From positions 1-31,567 of IMG/VR virus record IMGVR_UViG_3300046009_012758: a stretch of DNA of 31,567 nt; one strand, 5' to 3'. The notes beneath the pieces were generated by a model that worked only from the letters and a program-made list of their open reading frames with translations, made no database searches and was not told where the DNA came from. Below, piece by piece: positions 5,172 through 10,699 of this stretch (positions are counted from its first letter, which is position 1; each line of letters begins with the position of its first letter). A program made the translations under genes and the position numbers. Origin of the DNA: a virus.

Positions 5172-5209
5172 AAAAGACCCCATTCGGGGCTGAGAATTAG
5201 TTCTTTTTT
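5172..5209 (+). terminator. Probable transcription terminator after the 3635-5166 operon
   Basis: Two short hairpins (CCCC-ATTC-GGGG at 5178-5189 and AGAA-TTAG-TTCT) can be enclosed by pairing of AAAAGA (5172-5177) with TCTTTT (5202-5207), ending in a T-run. It is weaker than the other terminators but well placed. Confidence 0.45.
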
Positions 5210-5279
5210 GTTTCTTTTTAGATATAAATAAGGGTAGATAAGGTTTCTATTAGGGAAATATAGGGGAGACTAGTAATAT

Positions 5280-5366
5280 ATGTTATTTGAGACAGTATTG
5301 ATGTTCATTTTAAGTGCTATTTTTGTTGTTGCTTCTTTGGTGTTTTATAGTATGTTTGAGGACTAG
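5280..5366 (+). CDS. Tiny single-span membrane protein, 28 aa
   Basis: ATG 5280 begins a 28-residue frame with one strongly hydrophobic segment (LMFILSAIFVVASLVFYSMF) and an acidic tail FED. AGGGGAG lies 11 bases upstream. A strong terminator hairpin starts three bases after the stop, the best sign that this is a transcribed gene. A holin-like or regulatory role is possible because a lysozyme-like gene lies downstream, but nothing in the sequence proves it. Confidence 0.45.
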   Translation: MLFETVLMFILSAIFVVASLVFYSMFED

Positions 5367-5368
5367 GA

Positions 5369-5403
5369 AAGCCACTGAAAAACAGCGTTTTTGTTGGCTT
5401 TTT
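5369..5403 (+). terminator. Strong intrinsic terminator with AAAAACAGCGTTTTT core
   Basis: AAGCCA (5369-5374) pairs with TGGCTT (5395-5400), and AAAAAC (5378-5383) pairs with GTTTTT (5387-5392) around loop AGC, followed by T's. The 15-base core is the same as in the terminator at 12588-12621. Confidence 0.75.
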
Positions 5404-5869
5404 ATCAAATATTACCATCTTTATCACATAATAAGAAATAAGAGTAAATATACAAAGAATAGATAAGGATAATATACATAAGAATATAGTATAGATTATA
5501 GGAGAGTTTATTAGAGTTGGTTCTGCCCCCAATATATATCTACAACTATATTACTATATACTCATATAAGAAAAATCAACAAAAAGCCCAATAAAATGGC
5601 CCTTTTTTGCAATTTTGTCAAATAAAAAAATATTCAATTTCAGTAAATTAATTTTAATTTTGCCAGAGATTGCCAGTAATAGCACTTTGCCTGTTGTTTG
5701 TAATAATAAGCAATAATAAGTGAAATAATGCCTAATAATAATTGTAATAATTACATAGTGTATTAAGTTTCTCCTAGGGTTTAATAAAACTAACACAAAT
5801 AAAAATGCCCCTTTTAGGTACTTTTAAGGTATTTTGAGGTATTTTGCGCGAAATAAGAATAATAATGGT
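5404..5869 (+). other. AT-rich non-coding stretch
   Basis: This stretch is very AT-rich with many TAATAA strings (for example 5701-5757) and no credible + strand gene. The two minus-strand frames are low-complexity hydrophobic sequence without start signals. Direct repeats of AGGTA(T/C)TTTT lie at 5816-5846. The base composition would suit a replication origin, but I see no DnaA boxes or iteron array strong enough to call one. Confidence 0.5.
5816..5846 (+). repeat. Three short direct repeats AGGTAyTTTT
   Basis: AGGTACTTTTA, AGGTATTTTG and AGGTATTTTG occur head to tail at 5816, 5827 and 5837, ending just before GCGCG. They sit 24 bases upstream of the small membrane-protein frame at 5870 and could be regulator sites. 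Confidence 0.6.
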
Positions 5870-5983
5870 ATGCTTTTGTTTTCTCTGGTAGTAATGTTTA
5901 TTTGCGTACAGAGTAATAATGGGTGGGGAGTTGCTGCTGGATTTTTTTGCTTGCTGATTTCTCCACTTTGCGATAATGAGTGA
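5870..5983 (+). CDS. Tiny two-span membrane protein, 37 aa
   Basis: ATG 5870 starts a 37-residue frame with two hydrophobic segments (LLFSLVVMFICV and WGVAAGFFCLLISPLC) separated by a short polar turn QSNNG, and an acidic end DNE. The hairpin topology resembles very small holins or membrane regulators. It is followed after five bases by another small membrane-protein frame. The evidence is topology and packing only; no family match is recognised. Confidence 0.4.
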   Translation: MLLFSLVVMFICVQSNNGWGVAAGFFCLLISPLCDNE

Positions 5984-5988
5984 TCTAT

Positions 5989-6084
5989 ATGATAATAGAT
6001 AAAGACAAAATAAAACCCATTGACATCTTTGTTCTAGTTTGCATTATTTTGTTCTTAATAATGGCTAGTTCTAGGGGAAAATAA
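5989..6084 (+). CDS. Tiny single-span membrane protein, 31 aa
   Basis: ATG 5989 begins a 31-residue frame: a charged N-terminus (MIIDKDKIKP), one hydrophobic segment (IDIFVLVCIILFLIMA) and a basic tail SSRGK, the usual layout of a single-pass protein. Its stop overlaps the next start (TAATG at 6082-6086), which supports translation and coupling to the 6084 gene. Function unknown. Confidence 0.5.
   Translation: MIIDKDKIKPIDIFVLVCIILFLIMASSRGK
6020..6047 (+). promoter_or_regulatory. Candidate promoter TTGACA-16-CATTAT
   Basis: TTGACA (6020-6025), 16 bases, CATTAT (6042-6047), inside the 31-aa membrane-protein frame. It could drive the gene at 6084 with a leader of about 30 bases. The -10 is imperfect and there is no family-type spacer. 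Confidence 0.4.
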
Positions 6085-6275
6085 TGAAATATATTCTTGA
6101 GATAGAAACAAATACCTGCATTAATATTTTCTTTTACGAAAAATCTAGTGTAGGATTAAATGATGCTTTTTTGAGAGTAGAGAGTTTTTTTTGCTTGCGT
6201 CCCGAATCTAAGGCCACCATAGTGGAGGATTCCACTGGAGATCTGGTCTGGAGTTCGGAGATTCTTCCCCTGTAG
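6084..6275 (+). CDS. Hypothetical protein, 63 aa
   Basis: The ATG overlaps the stop of the preceding membrane-protein frame. The product begins with a beta-strand-like MKYILEIETNTCINIFFYE and includes an aromatic FFCLRPESKATIVE segment. It is soluble in prediction and has no recognised motif. The codon use toward the end is more GC-rich. It ends just before the promoter at 6304. Confidence 0.6.
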   Translation: MKYILEIETNTCINIFFYEKSSVGLNDAFLRVESFFCLRPESKATIVEDSTGDLVWSSEILPL

Positions 6276-6303
6276 AAATAAATAAAATAAATTGAAAAAA
6301 CTC

Positions 6304-6331
6304 TTGTAGGTCTCTTGGGGGCTGCTAGATT
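6304..6331 (+). promoter_or_regulatory. Early promoter TTGTAG-16-TAGATT with extended -10, leaderless type
   Basis: TTGTAG (6304-6309), 16 bases ending TGC, TAGATT (6326-6331), then eight bases to ATG 6340. It has the same geometry as the TTGACC promoters but a weaker -35. Confidence 0.6.
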
Positions 6332-6339
6332 AGCTCCCG

Positions 6340-6597
6340 ATGAAAGCACGAAAGACCATAGAGGTCGAGGTCATCAAAGAGCGTGTAAACCGCTTCCTCG
6401 CCCAGAGCCGCAACGAAGACTCTGAGATCCGAAAGGGTCATCACGGCTTGGCGACCATACTTCTGATGGAAGTTGGAGCCTACAGGGGATTTAATTACCT
6501 GCGAAAAGAAGATGTTGCACCGGGGCTTTCTTTCGGAGTAGATTGGTCCGGTGGCAAGCCTGTATTTCACGACGAAACCAGAACATTTTTTCGTTAA
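6340..6597 (+). CDS. Conserved phage-type hypothetical protein, 85 aa, leaderless
   Basis: ATG 6340 is eight bases after the -10. The protein reads KERVNRFLAQS, then EIRKGHHGLATILLMEVG, then YRGFNYLRKEDV, a pattern familiar from small proteins of diverse phages. In those, VNxFLxxS precedes RxGL and GxYxGFxYL. Their function is not known to me. The C-terminal part is Gly/Trp-rich (SFGVDWSGGKPVFHDE). It heads the 6340-7474 operon and couples to the next gene by TAATATG. Confidence 0.75.
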   Translation: MKARKTIEVEVIKERVNRFLAQSRNEDSEIRKGHHGLATILLMEVGAYRGFNYLRKEDVAPGLSFGVDWSGGKPVFHDETRTFFR

Positions 6598-6598
6598 T

Positions 6599-6784
6599 AT
6601 GAAGATTGCATACTTTACGGTAGATGATGTAGTTAAAATGCGAGCAGCATTAAATCATGCAGAGAATGCTCTCAAAAGACTTGCAATAGAGAATGAAAGC
6701 TGGAAAACTATCTTCAATGGAGAACTTCAGCAGGTAAAAGAAGCAAAAGAAGCTCTAAACGAAGCTATTCGCCGCGAACCTTAA
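6599..6784 (+). CDS. Small helical protein, 61 aa
   Basis: I chose ATG 6599 over an upstream in-frame start at 6551 because it forms the TAATATG junction and removes an overlap with the previous gene. The product is an acidic/basic amphipathic helix for most of its length (VVKMRAALNHAENALKRLA, then QQVKEAKEALNEAIRRE), probably a coiled coil. No family recognised. Confidence 0.65.
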   Translation: MKIAYFTVDDVVKMRAALNHAENALKRLAIENESWKTIFNGELQQVKEAKEALNEAIRREP

Positions 6785-6797
6785 TTATTTTAATCTT

Positions 6798-6995
6798 GTG
6801 AAGAAAACAATTTTGTTTTACTCAAGGGAAGTTTATGGCAACTCTCTTGAATACATAGTAAATGAAGCAGATGCTAATATTGTCAGGCAATTAACAGGAA
6901 AGAAAACTATTTCTAGCAAGGAAAGAGAATTAATAAGAGATTTAACTGGCAGTCTTGTTGATTTTAAAGAAGTTTTAGCCCCGAAGAATAAATAA
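6798..6995 (+). CDS. Conserved phage-type small protein with GTG start, 65 aa
   Basis: The start is GTG 6798, giving MKKTILFYSREVYGN. Phage relatives known to me have the same FYSREVYG opening and a LTGxKTIS motif, here at about residues 32-38. Function unknown. The 17 bases from the second base of its start codon are repeated exactly at the start of the next gene (7006), although the proteins then diverge. The spacing of 13 bases to the previous gene contains no Shine-Dalgarno sequence. Confidence 0.7.
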   Translation: MKKTILFYSREVYGNSLEYIVNEADANIVRQLTGKKTISSKERELIRDLTGSLVDFKEVLAPKNK

Positions 6996-7004
6996 ATTAA
7001 ATCT

Positions 7005-7406
7005 ATGAAGAAAACAATTTTGGTATTTGCTTGTGCTTCTATTTTGCTCTATGGGTTTTCGGGCAAAAACTATTCTAATAAGGAATTAGCCAAAGCTATT
7101 CATCAGGTAGAAAGCGGCGGCAGAACTGGCAATAATATTATTGGGGACAAAGGAAAAGCAATTGGCCCCTTGCAAATCCACTTTGAAAACTGGAAGGATG
7201 CCACAGACTTTGACAAATCTATTCGGGGCAAATATTCTGATTGCCATGATTTAGATTATTCCTATAGGATTTTTAATGCTTATTTAAATAAATACGCCAG
7301 CGGAAAGAGTGCGGAAGACAGGGCAAGAATCTGGAATGGCGGACCCAAGGGGTCAGAAAAGAGTGCAACAAAAAAATACTGGAAGAAAGTAAAGGATAAT
7401 TTGTGA
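7005..7406 (+). CDS. Secreted lysozyme / lytic transglycosylase-like protein, 133 aa
   Basis: An N-terminal signal peptide (residues 1 to about 19, hydrophobic core ILVFACASILLYGF) precedes a compact lysozyme-like domain. Visible motifs are AIHQVESGG (31-39, with Glu36 in the catalytic-acid position), GPLQIH (54-59), YxxCHDLDYS and RIWNGGPKG (108-116). Proteins with this E...GPLQIH...NGGP order are lysozyme-superfamily peptidoglycan hydrolases. The likely role is peptidoglycan cleavage in the periplasm at host lysis, with export by the host Sec system. Tiny membrane proteins upstream and immediately downstream (7403) are candidates for holin-type partners. Confidence 0.8.
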   Translation: MKKTILVFACASILLYGFSGKNYSNKELAKAIHQVESGGRTGNNIIGDKGKAIGPLQIHFENWKDATDFDKSIRGKYSDCHDLDYSYRIFNAYLNKYASGKSAEDRARIWNGGPKGSEKSATKKYWKKVKDNL

Positions 7407-7474
7407 TTTATTTTATTATTGCAGTTATTTTAATCTTTGCTATTTTGCTTTTCCCTGTGGACGTAGATGAGTAA
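7403..7474 (+). CDS. Micro membrane protein overlapping the lysozyme stop, 23 aa
   Basis: GTG 7403 overlaps the lysozyme stop codon as GTGA. The 23-residue frame is one continuous hydrophobic segment (IYFIIAVILIFAILLFP) with an acidic tail VDVDE, a single-pass membrane peptide. The overlap implies coupled translation with the lysozyme-like gene. It could assist lysis, but no family match is known to me. The same stop-overlap layout recurs at 8172 and 11803. Confidence 0.45.
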   Translation: MIYFIIAVILIFAILLFPVDVDE

Positions 7475-7514
7475 AAACGATACCTAAAAATTAAATAAAA
7501 TATTTGTTGCAAAA

Positions 7515-7529
7515 GGTCAGTCCCTGACC
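7515..7529 (+). promoter_or_regulatory. Palindromic operator candidate GGTCAG-TCC-CTGACC
   Basis: A perfect six-base inverted repeat with a three-base centre lies 16 bases upstream of ATG 7546, behind TTGCAA (7507-7512). It could be a repressor site or a small hairpin controlling the GP88-like gene. No good -10 hexamer accompanies it. Confidence 0.5.
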
Positions 7530-7545
7530 CAAAGTGTGTCCCGTT

Positions 7546-8172
7546 ATGACGCTACTTCAAGCAATCGAAAAGATCGGTGGGTTTTCCAAGCCCAGCAAAA
7601 TGCCCTGCCATTCTTGGTCTATTCCTGCCAAGAACTGCAAGATGGGTTCCAAGCTGGCGAGGCTCAAAACTAGCGTCTGCAATAAATGCTACGCTATGCG
7701 GGGGTTCTATCCTACGCCAAACGTCGTTAATGCCTTGGCCCGTCGCTTTGATTCTCTTTCCAATCCTGATTGGGTGGAAGCAATGACCCTTGCAATTTCA
7801 GGCACTGAGGGCAGTGGTTACTTTCGCTGGTTTGATTCTGGGGACATTCAATCCTTGGCGCACCTAAAGCAAATTGCCCAGATTGCAATTAATTTGCCGG
7901 GGATTAAATTCTGGTTGCCTACGAAAGAGTATCTGATTGTTGCTGATTTCCTGCGGGGAAATAAACTGCCAGAGAATTTGACCATCAGGATCTCAGGTTA
8001 CATGATCGACGGACCCGCTCCGGTGGCAATGGCAAAGGGCATGGGGGTTGTTACCTCTACGGTTTCCAAGACAGAATGGACTTGTCCTGCTCCAAATCAG
8101 GGGAATAAATGCTTGTCGTGCCGCTTTTGCTGGGATAAAAACGTGCAAAATGTAACCTATAAATACCACTAA
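7546..8172 (+). CDS. GP88-family phage protein, 208 aa
   Basis: I chose ATG 7546; an in-frame GTG at 7534 would add four residues. The order of motifs matches the phage gene-product-88 family. N-terminal cysteines (Cys21, Cys31, Cys45, Cys48 in NKCYAMRG) are followed by NALARRF, a strand with FRWFDSGDIQS, and IKFWLPTKE. A C-terminal Cys cluster (CLSCRFCWD) follows. The cysteines suggest a metal or iron-sulfur site. The biochemical role of this family is not established. Its stop overlaps the next start (TAATG), coupling it to the micro-protein at 8172. Confidence 0.75.
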   Translation: MTLLQAIEKIGGFSKPSKMPCHSWSIPAKNCKMGSKLARLKTSVCNKCYAMRGFYPTPNVVNALARRFDSLSNPDWVEAMTLAISGTEGSGYFRWFDSGDIQSLAHLKQIAQIAINLPGIKFWLPTKEYLIVADFLRGNKLPENLTIRISGYMIDGPAPVAMAKGMGVVTSTVSKTEWTCPAPNQGNKCLSCRFCWDKNVQNVTYKYH

Positions 8173-8234
8173 TGATTGGGCCGATTCTTTTAATTCTGCT
8201 TTTAATCTTTCTGCGTAATTTAAGGAAGAAATAA
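8172..8234 (+). CDS. Micro membrane protein with LRNLRKK tail, 20 aa
   Basis: ATG 8172 overlaps the stop of the GP88-like gene (TAATG). The 20 residues are MIGPI, an unbroken Leu/Ile/Phe segment, then LRNLRKK. The organisation matches the micro-protein at 11803, which also begins MIG and ends LRELRKRKR, and each overlaps the end of a larger gene. The positive tail predicts a cytoplasmic C-terminus. Function unknown. From 8235 to 8413 I see only a weak GTG frame (8261-8389). Confidence 0.5.
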   Translation: MIGPILLILLLIFLRNLRKK

Positions 8235-8425
8235 ATTTTAAACCAAAGCGCAACGAATCAGTGACAAAGAGGGCAAAGCATGGGTTAAGCTCAAAGGTAG
8301 TCACTGAAGGGAAATTGCAAGAGAATAAGATCAGGAAAGAGATTGCCCCCGGTAGGCCAAATCCTCTGTTCTCCTTTGGTTTCTTTTAGCCTTAGAAATA
8401 AATAATAAAAAATATGAAAAACTCC

Positions 8426-8453
8426 TTGCTAAAGCTTTTGAGCCTGCTAGGCT
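8426..8453 (+). promoter_or_regulatory. Promoter TTGCTA-16-TAGGCT with extended -10
   Basis: TTGCTA (8426-8431), 16 bases ending TGC, TAGGCT (8448-8453), the same geometry as the promoter at 6304. Predicted start is near 8460, giving a leader of about 29 A-rich bases before ATG 8489. It lies inside a 17-codon frame (8414-8467), which is therefore probably not a gene. Confidence 0.55.
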
Positions 8454-8488
8454 CTGTCCGTTGGTAGAAACACAAATAAACAAAAAAT

Positions 8489-9361
8489 ATGAAAAACGAC
8501 TGCAAAAACGCCATCCGATACCTGACCACTAAAACCTACGAAAGGTTTGCCAAATACAAGGAATCAGTCTCTGTGCTTTCCTTGCCGGGAGAAAGCTGGG
8601 AGTTTGAGAATCACATCCTGAACCATCAGGACTACCGAAACTGCATCCAGCAAATTCCCTTGGATCTGCAATTGGTTTGCTTTGAGAAGAGTTTCCGCAC
8701 CTATTCTGTCAATAACTTGCTAGACAGAAATAAAGACAATAAAACCAAATACATCAACGACAAGCTCAACCAAGATCACCTAAAATTACTTCAGAGCAAA
8801 AATAAATTCTTGTGGTTTGACTTTTGCGGCAACCCCTCGGTGGAATGCCTGAGGTTCCTTAATAGCTCTTTTGTTCAAGGGGAAAAGATTTGTGCAATAT
8901 TTACTTTCACTTTGGGCTGGCGACACAGGGACAATTTGCCAAAGGAAATAAATTTTTTGTCACAAAATAGTGCCACCAATGAGCAAGCTGTTGAGGCTTA
9001 TTTTAGAGTAGCACTAAAAGAAATGAATGCCAGCATTGAAGGCTACTCCAATAAAATTAATTTACTGTGGAAATACACCTACATCAGCAGCCGTGCGCCA
9101 ATGATCTGCCTGTGCGTCACCAATGACCCCGCCTTGAAGCAGGAAAGCGCACTGAAAGGTCAGGGAGAACTTTTGAAGCCCGATCAGGAAATTACTCCTG
9201 CCGCAGAAATAAAGGGAGATCTGGGAGCGGGAGAGGAGTTGGTTCAGCAGATGAGGACCACCAAGCAAAGCCTCGCAGCACAGAAGGCTTGGGTGACCCG
9301 CAGGGCAAATGCGGCAAAAGCCGCTCTGGCAGTCGCTCAACCTGCCGCAGAAAATATTTAA
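8489..9361 (+). CDS. Hypothetical protein, 290 aa, possible methyltransferase-like core
   Basis: The ATG follows an A-rich leader. Residues about 1-95 are mixed alpha/beta. A strand FLWFDFCGNPSVECLRFL (about 110-127) followed by CAIFTFTLGWRHR resembles motifs IV and V of Rossmann-fold methyltransferases seen in some phage proteins, but no glycine-rich SAM loop is obvious. The tail from about residue 225 is low-complexity, then helical (AAQKAWVTRRANAAKAALAV), and looks like a basic DNA- or protein-binding extension. The tail's base composition is more GC-rich. Function remains open. Confidence 0.65.
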   Translation: MKNDCKNAIRYLTTKTYERFAKYKESVSVLSLPGESWEFENHILNHQDYRNCIQQIPLDLQLVCFEKSFRTYSVNNLLDRNKDNKTKYINDKLNQDHLKLLQSKNKFLWFDFCGNPSVECLRFLNSSFVQGEKICAIFTFTLGWRHRDNLPKEINFLSQNSATNEQAVEAYFRVALKEMNASIEGYSNKINLLWKYTYISSRAPMICLCVTNDPALKQESALKGQGELLKPDQEITPAAEIKGDLGAGEELVQQMRTTKQSLAAQKAWVTRRANAAKAALAVAQPAAENI

Positions 9362-9407
9362 AATAAATATTGCAAGGGCCACCATTCTAGCCCAGACTAG
9401 CCTCTCA

Positions 9408-9596
9408 ATGATCACCTTAGAACTAGATCAGCAAGCGAACGGGCAGTGGCGTTACCGCATTCTCCAATGCTTCCACAAAGAGCAATTTGTTAAGGTAGAC
9501 TGGCAATGGGGACCGTTCAGCGAAATGGAAACAATCCAACAGGCAAAGGACCGCTTTGGTCGCTTTGACAAGATTTTAATTCTGGACTGGATTTAA
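9408..9596 (+). CDS. Hypothetical protein, 62 aa
   Basis: I chose ATG 9408 over a longer frame from 9309 because the extension would overlap the preceding gene and looks non-native. The product (MITLELDQQANGQWRYRIL...) is rich in Trp and Gln with alternating beta-strand character. It contains WQWGPFSEMETIQQAKDRFG, resembling small beta-beta-alpha phage proteins. The upstream sequence TTGCAA...CAGACTAGC resembles that before ATG 624 but is a poor promoter. Family unknown. Confidence 0.65.
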   Translation: MITLELDQQANGQWRYRILQCFHKEQFVKVDWQWGPFSEMETIQQAKDRFGRFDKILILDWI

Positions 9597-9609
9597 ATAA
9601 AAAACAACC

Positions 9610-9639
9610 TTGGGGTCAGGTCTAAAAGCCCCGTTTTAT
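9610..9639 (+). promoter_or_regulatory. Candidate promoter TTGGGG-18-TTTTAT
   Basis: TTGGGG (9610-9615), 18 bases, TTTTAT (9634-9639), then six bases to ATG 9646. The spacing from -10 to ATG matches the leaderless pattern, but both hexamers are weak. GGGG and CCCC in the same stretch could instead form a weak hairpin followed by T's. Confidence 0.35.
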
Positions 9640-9645
9640 TTTAAG

Positions 9646-9825
9646 ATGAAAATTCCTTACGACAGCCGAGTTGCAATCAGGACCGCTCTTCAATTGCGCC
9701 TAGAAGATCTTGAGAAGCGCATCCAACGGGCAGAACAAAATAAAGACAAAATAAATTTAGAATTCTGGACAGAAAAACACCAAGCTCTTGTTACTGCAAT
9801 CCAAGACCTGCAAGAAGTTCTTTAG
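9646..9825 (+). CDS. Small coiled-coil protein, 59 aa
   Basis: ATG 9646 is favoured over 9610 because the upstream residues derive from promoter-like sequence. After MKIPYDSRVAIRTALQ the protein is one charged amphipathic helix (RLEDLEKRIQRAEQNKDKIN and LEFWTEKHQALVTAIQDLQEVL), a likely dimeric or trimeric coiled coil. No family recognised. Confidence 0.65.
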   Translation: MKIPYDSRVAIRTALQLRLEDLEKRIQRAEQNKDKINLEFWTEKHQALVTAIQDLQEVL

Positions 9826-9843
9826 TCTTAAATAATAAATAAT

Positions 9844-10026
9844 ATGAAGATGGAAATAAACACAGAAGATTTGGTTGTTCCCCTGCGCTACTACAAGGGC
9901 TGGCGCATTGAATTTTCAGTTAAGACAGAAAGATTTGATTCTCCTATCCTTTGTTTATTTGGGTTTTCTTCTGTAGCTGATTTGGAAAAGGCTATGGACT
10001 ATGCTATTGACCAGCGGAGCAAATAA
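9844..10026 (+). CDS. Hypothetical protein, 60 aa
   Basis: The ATG follows the spacer AATAAATAAT, as at 118; a second in-frame ATG is two codons in. The product contains RYYKGWRIEFSVKTERFDSP followed by LCLFGFSSVADLEKAMDYAID, a beta-hairpin then helix layout like other small phage proteins. Function unknown. The next start follows one base after the stop (TAAAATG). Confidence 0.65.
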   Translation: MKMEINTEDLVVPLRYYKGWRIEFSVKTERFDSPILCLFGFSSVADLEKAMDYAIDQRSK

Positions 10027-10027
10027 A

Positions 10028-10246
10028 ATGAAAGTGCTTCTTAAGGTCAGCACCTTTACCACAGAAACAATTGTCGAAATAAATAAAATAAAATACAGAA
10101 TAACTACCAGAGGAGGAATTTGCCCAGAAACAAATAAGAAGAGCCGGGCTATTACTTTTGATTTTGTAAGAGTAGATAAAACTAGATTGACAGAAAAAGA
10201 AGAAAAGATTGGCGACGAAATCTTTGAATCAATAATCAGGGATTAA
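10028..10246 (+). CDS. Hypothetical protein, 72 aa
   Basis: I chose ATG 10028, one base after the preceding stop, over an earlier in-frame start at 10001 that would overlap the previous gene. The product is basic with alternating strands (MKVLLKVSTFTTETIVEINK, then KYRITTRGG) and a charged helical end (LTEKEEKIGDEIFESIIRD). It uses the ATA and AAT codons heavily, producing the string AAATAAATAAAATAAAA inside the gene. Family unknown. Confidence 0.65.
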   Translation: MKVLLKVSTFTTETIVEINKIKYRITTRGGICPETNKKSRAITFDFVRVDKTRLTEKEEKIGDEIFESIIRD

Positions 10247-10276
10247 TAAATAATAACAGAAATAATAATAAATAAC

Positions 10277-10405
10277 ATGAATCCCCTAGAAGAAATTCTC
10301 AATAGACTAGAAGAGGCCAAGCTTCAAATAAATAACTCTGAAATAAAAGAAATCCTTGATGAAATAACTTTTGCTTTGGATCTTTTAGCAGAAGAAATAA
10401 AATAA
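10277..10405 (+). CDS. Small acidic helical protein, 42 aa
   Basis: ATG 10277 follows the spacer AATAATAATAAATAAC. The frame gives 42 residues (MNPLEEILNRLEEAKLQI...) that form one acidic amphipathic helix pair, with the end LLAEEIK. It is the last small gene before a strong terminator at 10453. I count it as real from packing and helical periodicity rather than family recognition. Confidence 0.5.
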   Translation: MNPLEEILNRLEEAKLQINNSEIKEILDEITFALDLLAEEIK

Positions 10406-10452
10406 CTTGCCAAGCTTTAAATAATAAAGGCAGAAATAAAGAAGGTCTCCTG

Positions 10453-10485
10453 GCTCTTTTGCTTAGCTGCAAAGGGGCTTTTTTT
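10453..10485 (+). terminator. Strong intrinsic terminator closing the left arm
   Basis: GCTCTTTTGC (10453-10462) pairs with GCAAAGGGGC (10469-10478), ten pairs including two G-U, around loop TTAGCT, followed by seven T's. It marks the boundary between the AT-rich early arm and the GC-rich island. Confidence 0.8.
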
Positions 10486-10526
10486 ATTTTACCAGAGAAA
10501 AGAAAAGGAGTCAAACAAAAACTTTC

Positions 10527-10605
10527 CCCAGGCGAAAAGAATTTTTAAGGTGCGCGGCTAGTCAAACCCAGGCGGAAAGGTTTTCAGGTGGACAGCTACT
10601 TAAAA
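10527..10605 (+). repeat. Two abutting 40-base imperfect direct repeats
   Basis: Copy 1 (10527-10566) and copy 2 (10567-10605) both begin CCCAGGCG(A/G)AAAG and continue with TTTT, AGGTG, GCTA and AAA in register. They run straight into the parS-like palindrome at 10606. The arrangement looks like a regulator-binding, partition or replication site. Confidence 0.65.
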
Positions 10606-10621
10606 TGTTCCATGTGGAACA
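10606..10621 (+). promoter_or_regulatory. parS-like 16-base palindrome TGTTCCATGTGGAACA
   Basis: The site is two perfect seven-base arms around TG. It differs from TGTTCCACGTGGAACA, a variant of the bacterial chromosomal parS consensus (TGTTtCACGTGaAACA), at one central base. ParB/Spo0J proteins bind such sites. No ParB gene is in this window, so a host ParB, a phage protein elsewhere, or an unrelated repressor could be the ligand. Confidence 0.55.
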
Positions 10622-10630
10622 AAAGGAGCC

Positions 10631-10663
10631 GGGAGCCGACAGGGAGCCGACAGGGAGCGAAAG
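10631..10663 (+). repeat. Tandem 11-base repeats GGGAGCCGACA
   Basis: Two exact copies (10631-10641 and 10642-10652) and a degenerate third (GGGAGCGAAAG, 10653-10663), with a partial GGAGCC before them. They lie between the parS-like site and the promoter at 10671. Confidence 0.75.
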
Positions 10664-10670
10664 AAAAAAC

Positions 10671-10699
10671 TCGACAGAAAGAAAGTGAGGGACTAGGTT
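10671..10699 (+). promoter_or_regulatory. Promoter TCGACA-17-TAGGTT for the DUF932 gene
   Basis: TCGACA (10671-10676), exactly 17 bases, TAGGTT (10694-10699). Expected start is about 10706. The transcript would carry a hairpin CGCACC-GGCAA-GGTGCG (10732-10748) and a GC-rich leader to ATG 10817, or begin almost at ATG 10715. Confidence 0.5.

Noticed and set aside
5317-5796. Two minus-strand hydrophobic frames
   Set aside because: They are AT-driven low-complexity sequence opposite a terminator and intergenic DNA, with no start signals or recognisable domains.
5404-5869. Replication origin
   Set aside because: Only base composition supports it; no DnaA-box cluster or convincing iterons were seen.
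8261-8389. 42-codon GTG frame ending in GRPNPLFSFGFF
   Set aside because: No start signal, no coupling to neighbours and no family resemblance; noted only as a weak possibility.
8414-8467. 17-codon frame MKNSLLKLLSLLGSVRW
   Set aside because: It coincides with the promoter TTGCTA-16-TAGGCT for the gene at 8489, which explains the sequence better than a leader peptide does.
9353-9371. Inverted repeat AATATTTA-AAA-TAAATATT as a terminator
   Set aside because: The stem is pure A-T with no GC pairs and no T-run, and it overlaps the stop of the 8489 gene.
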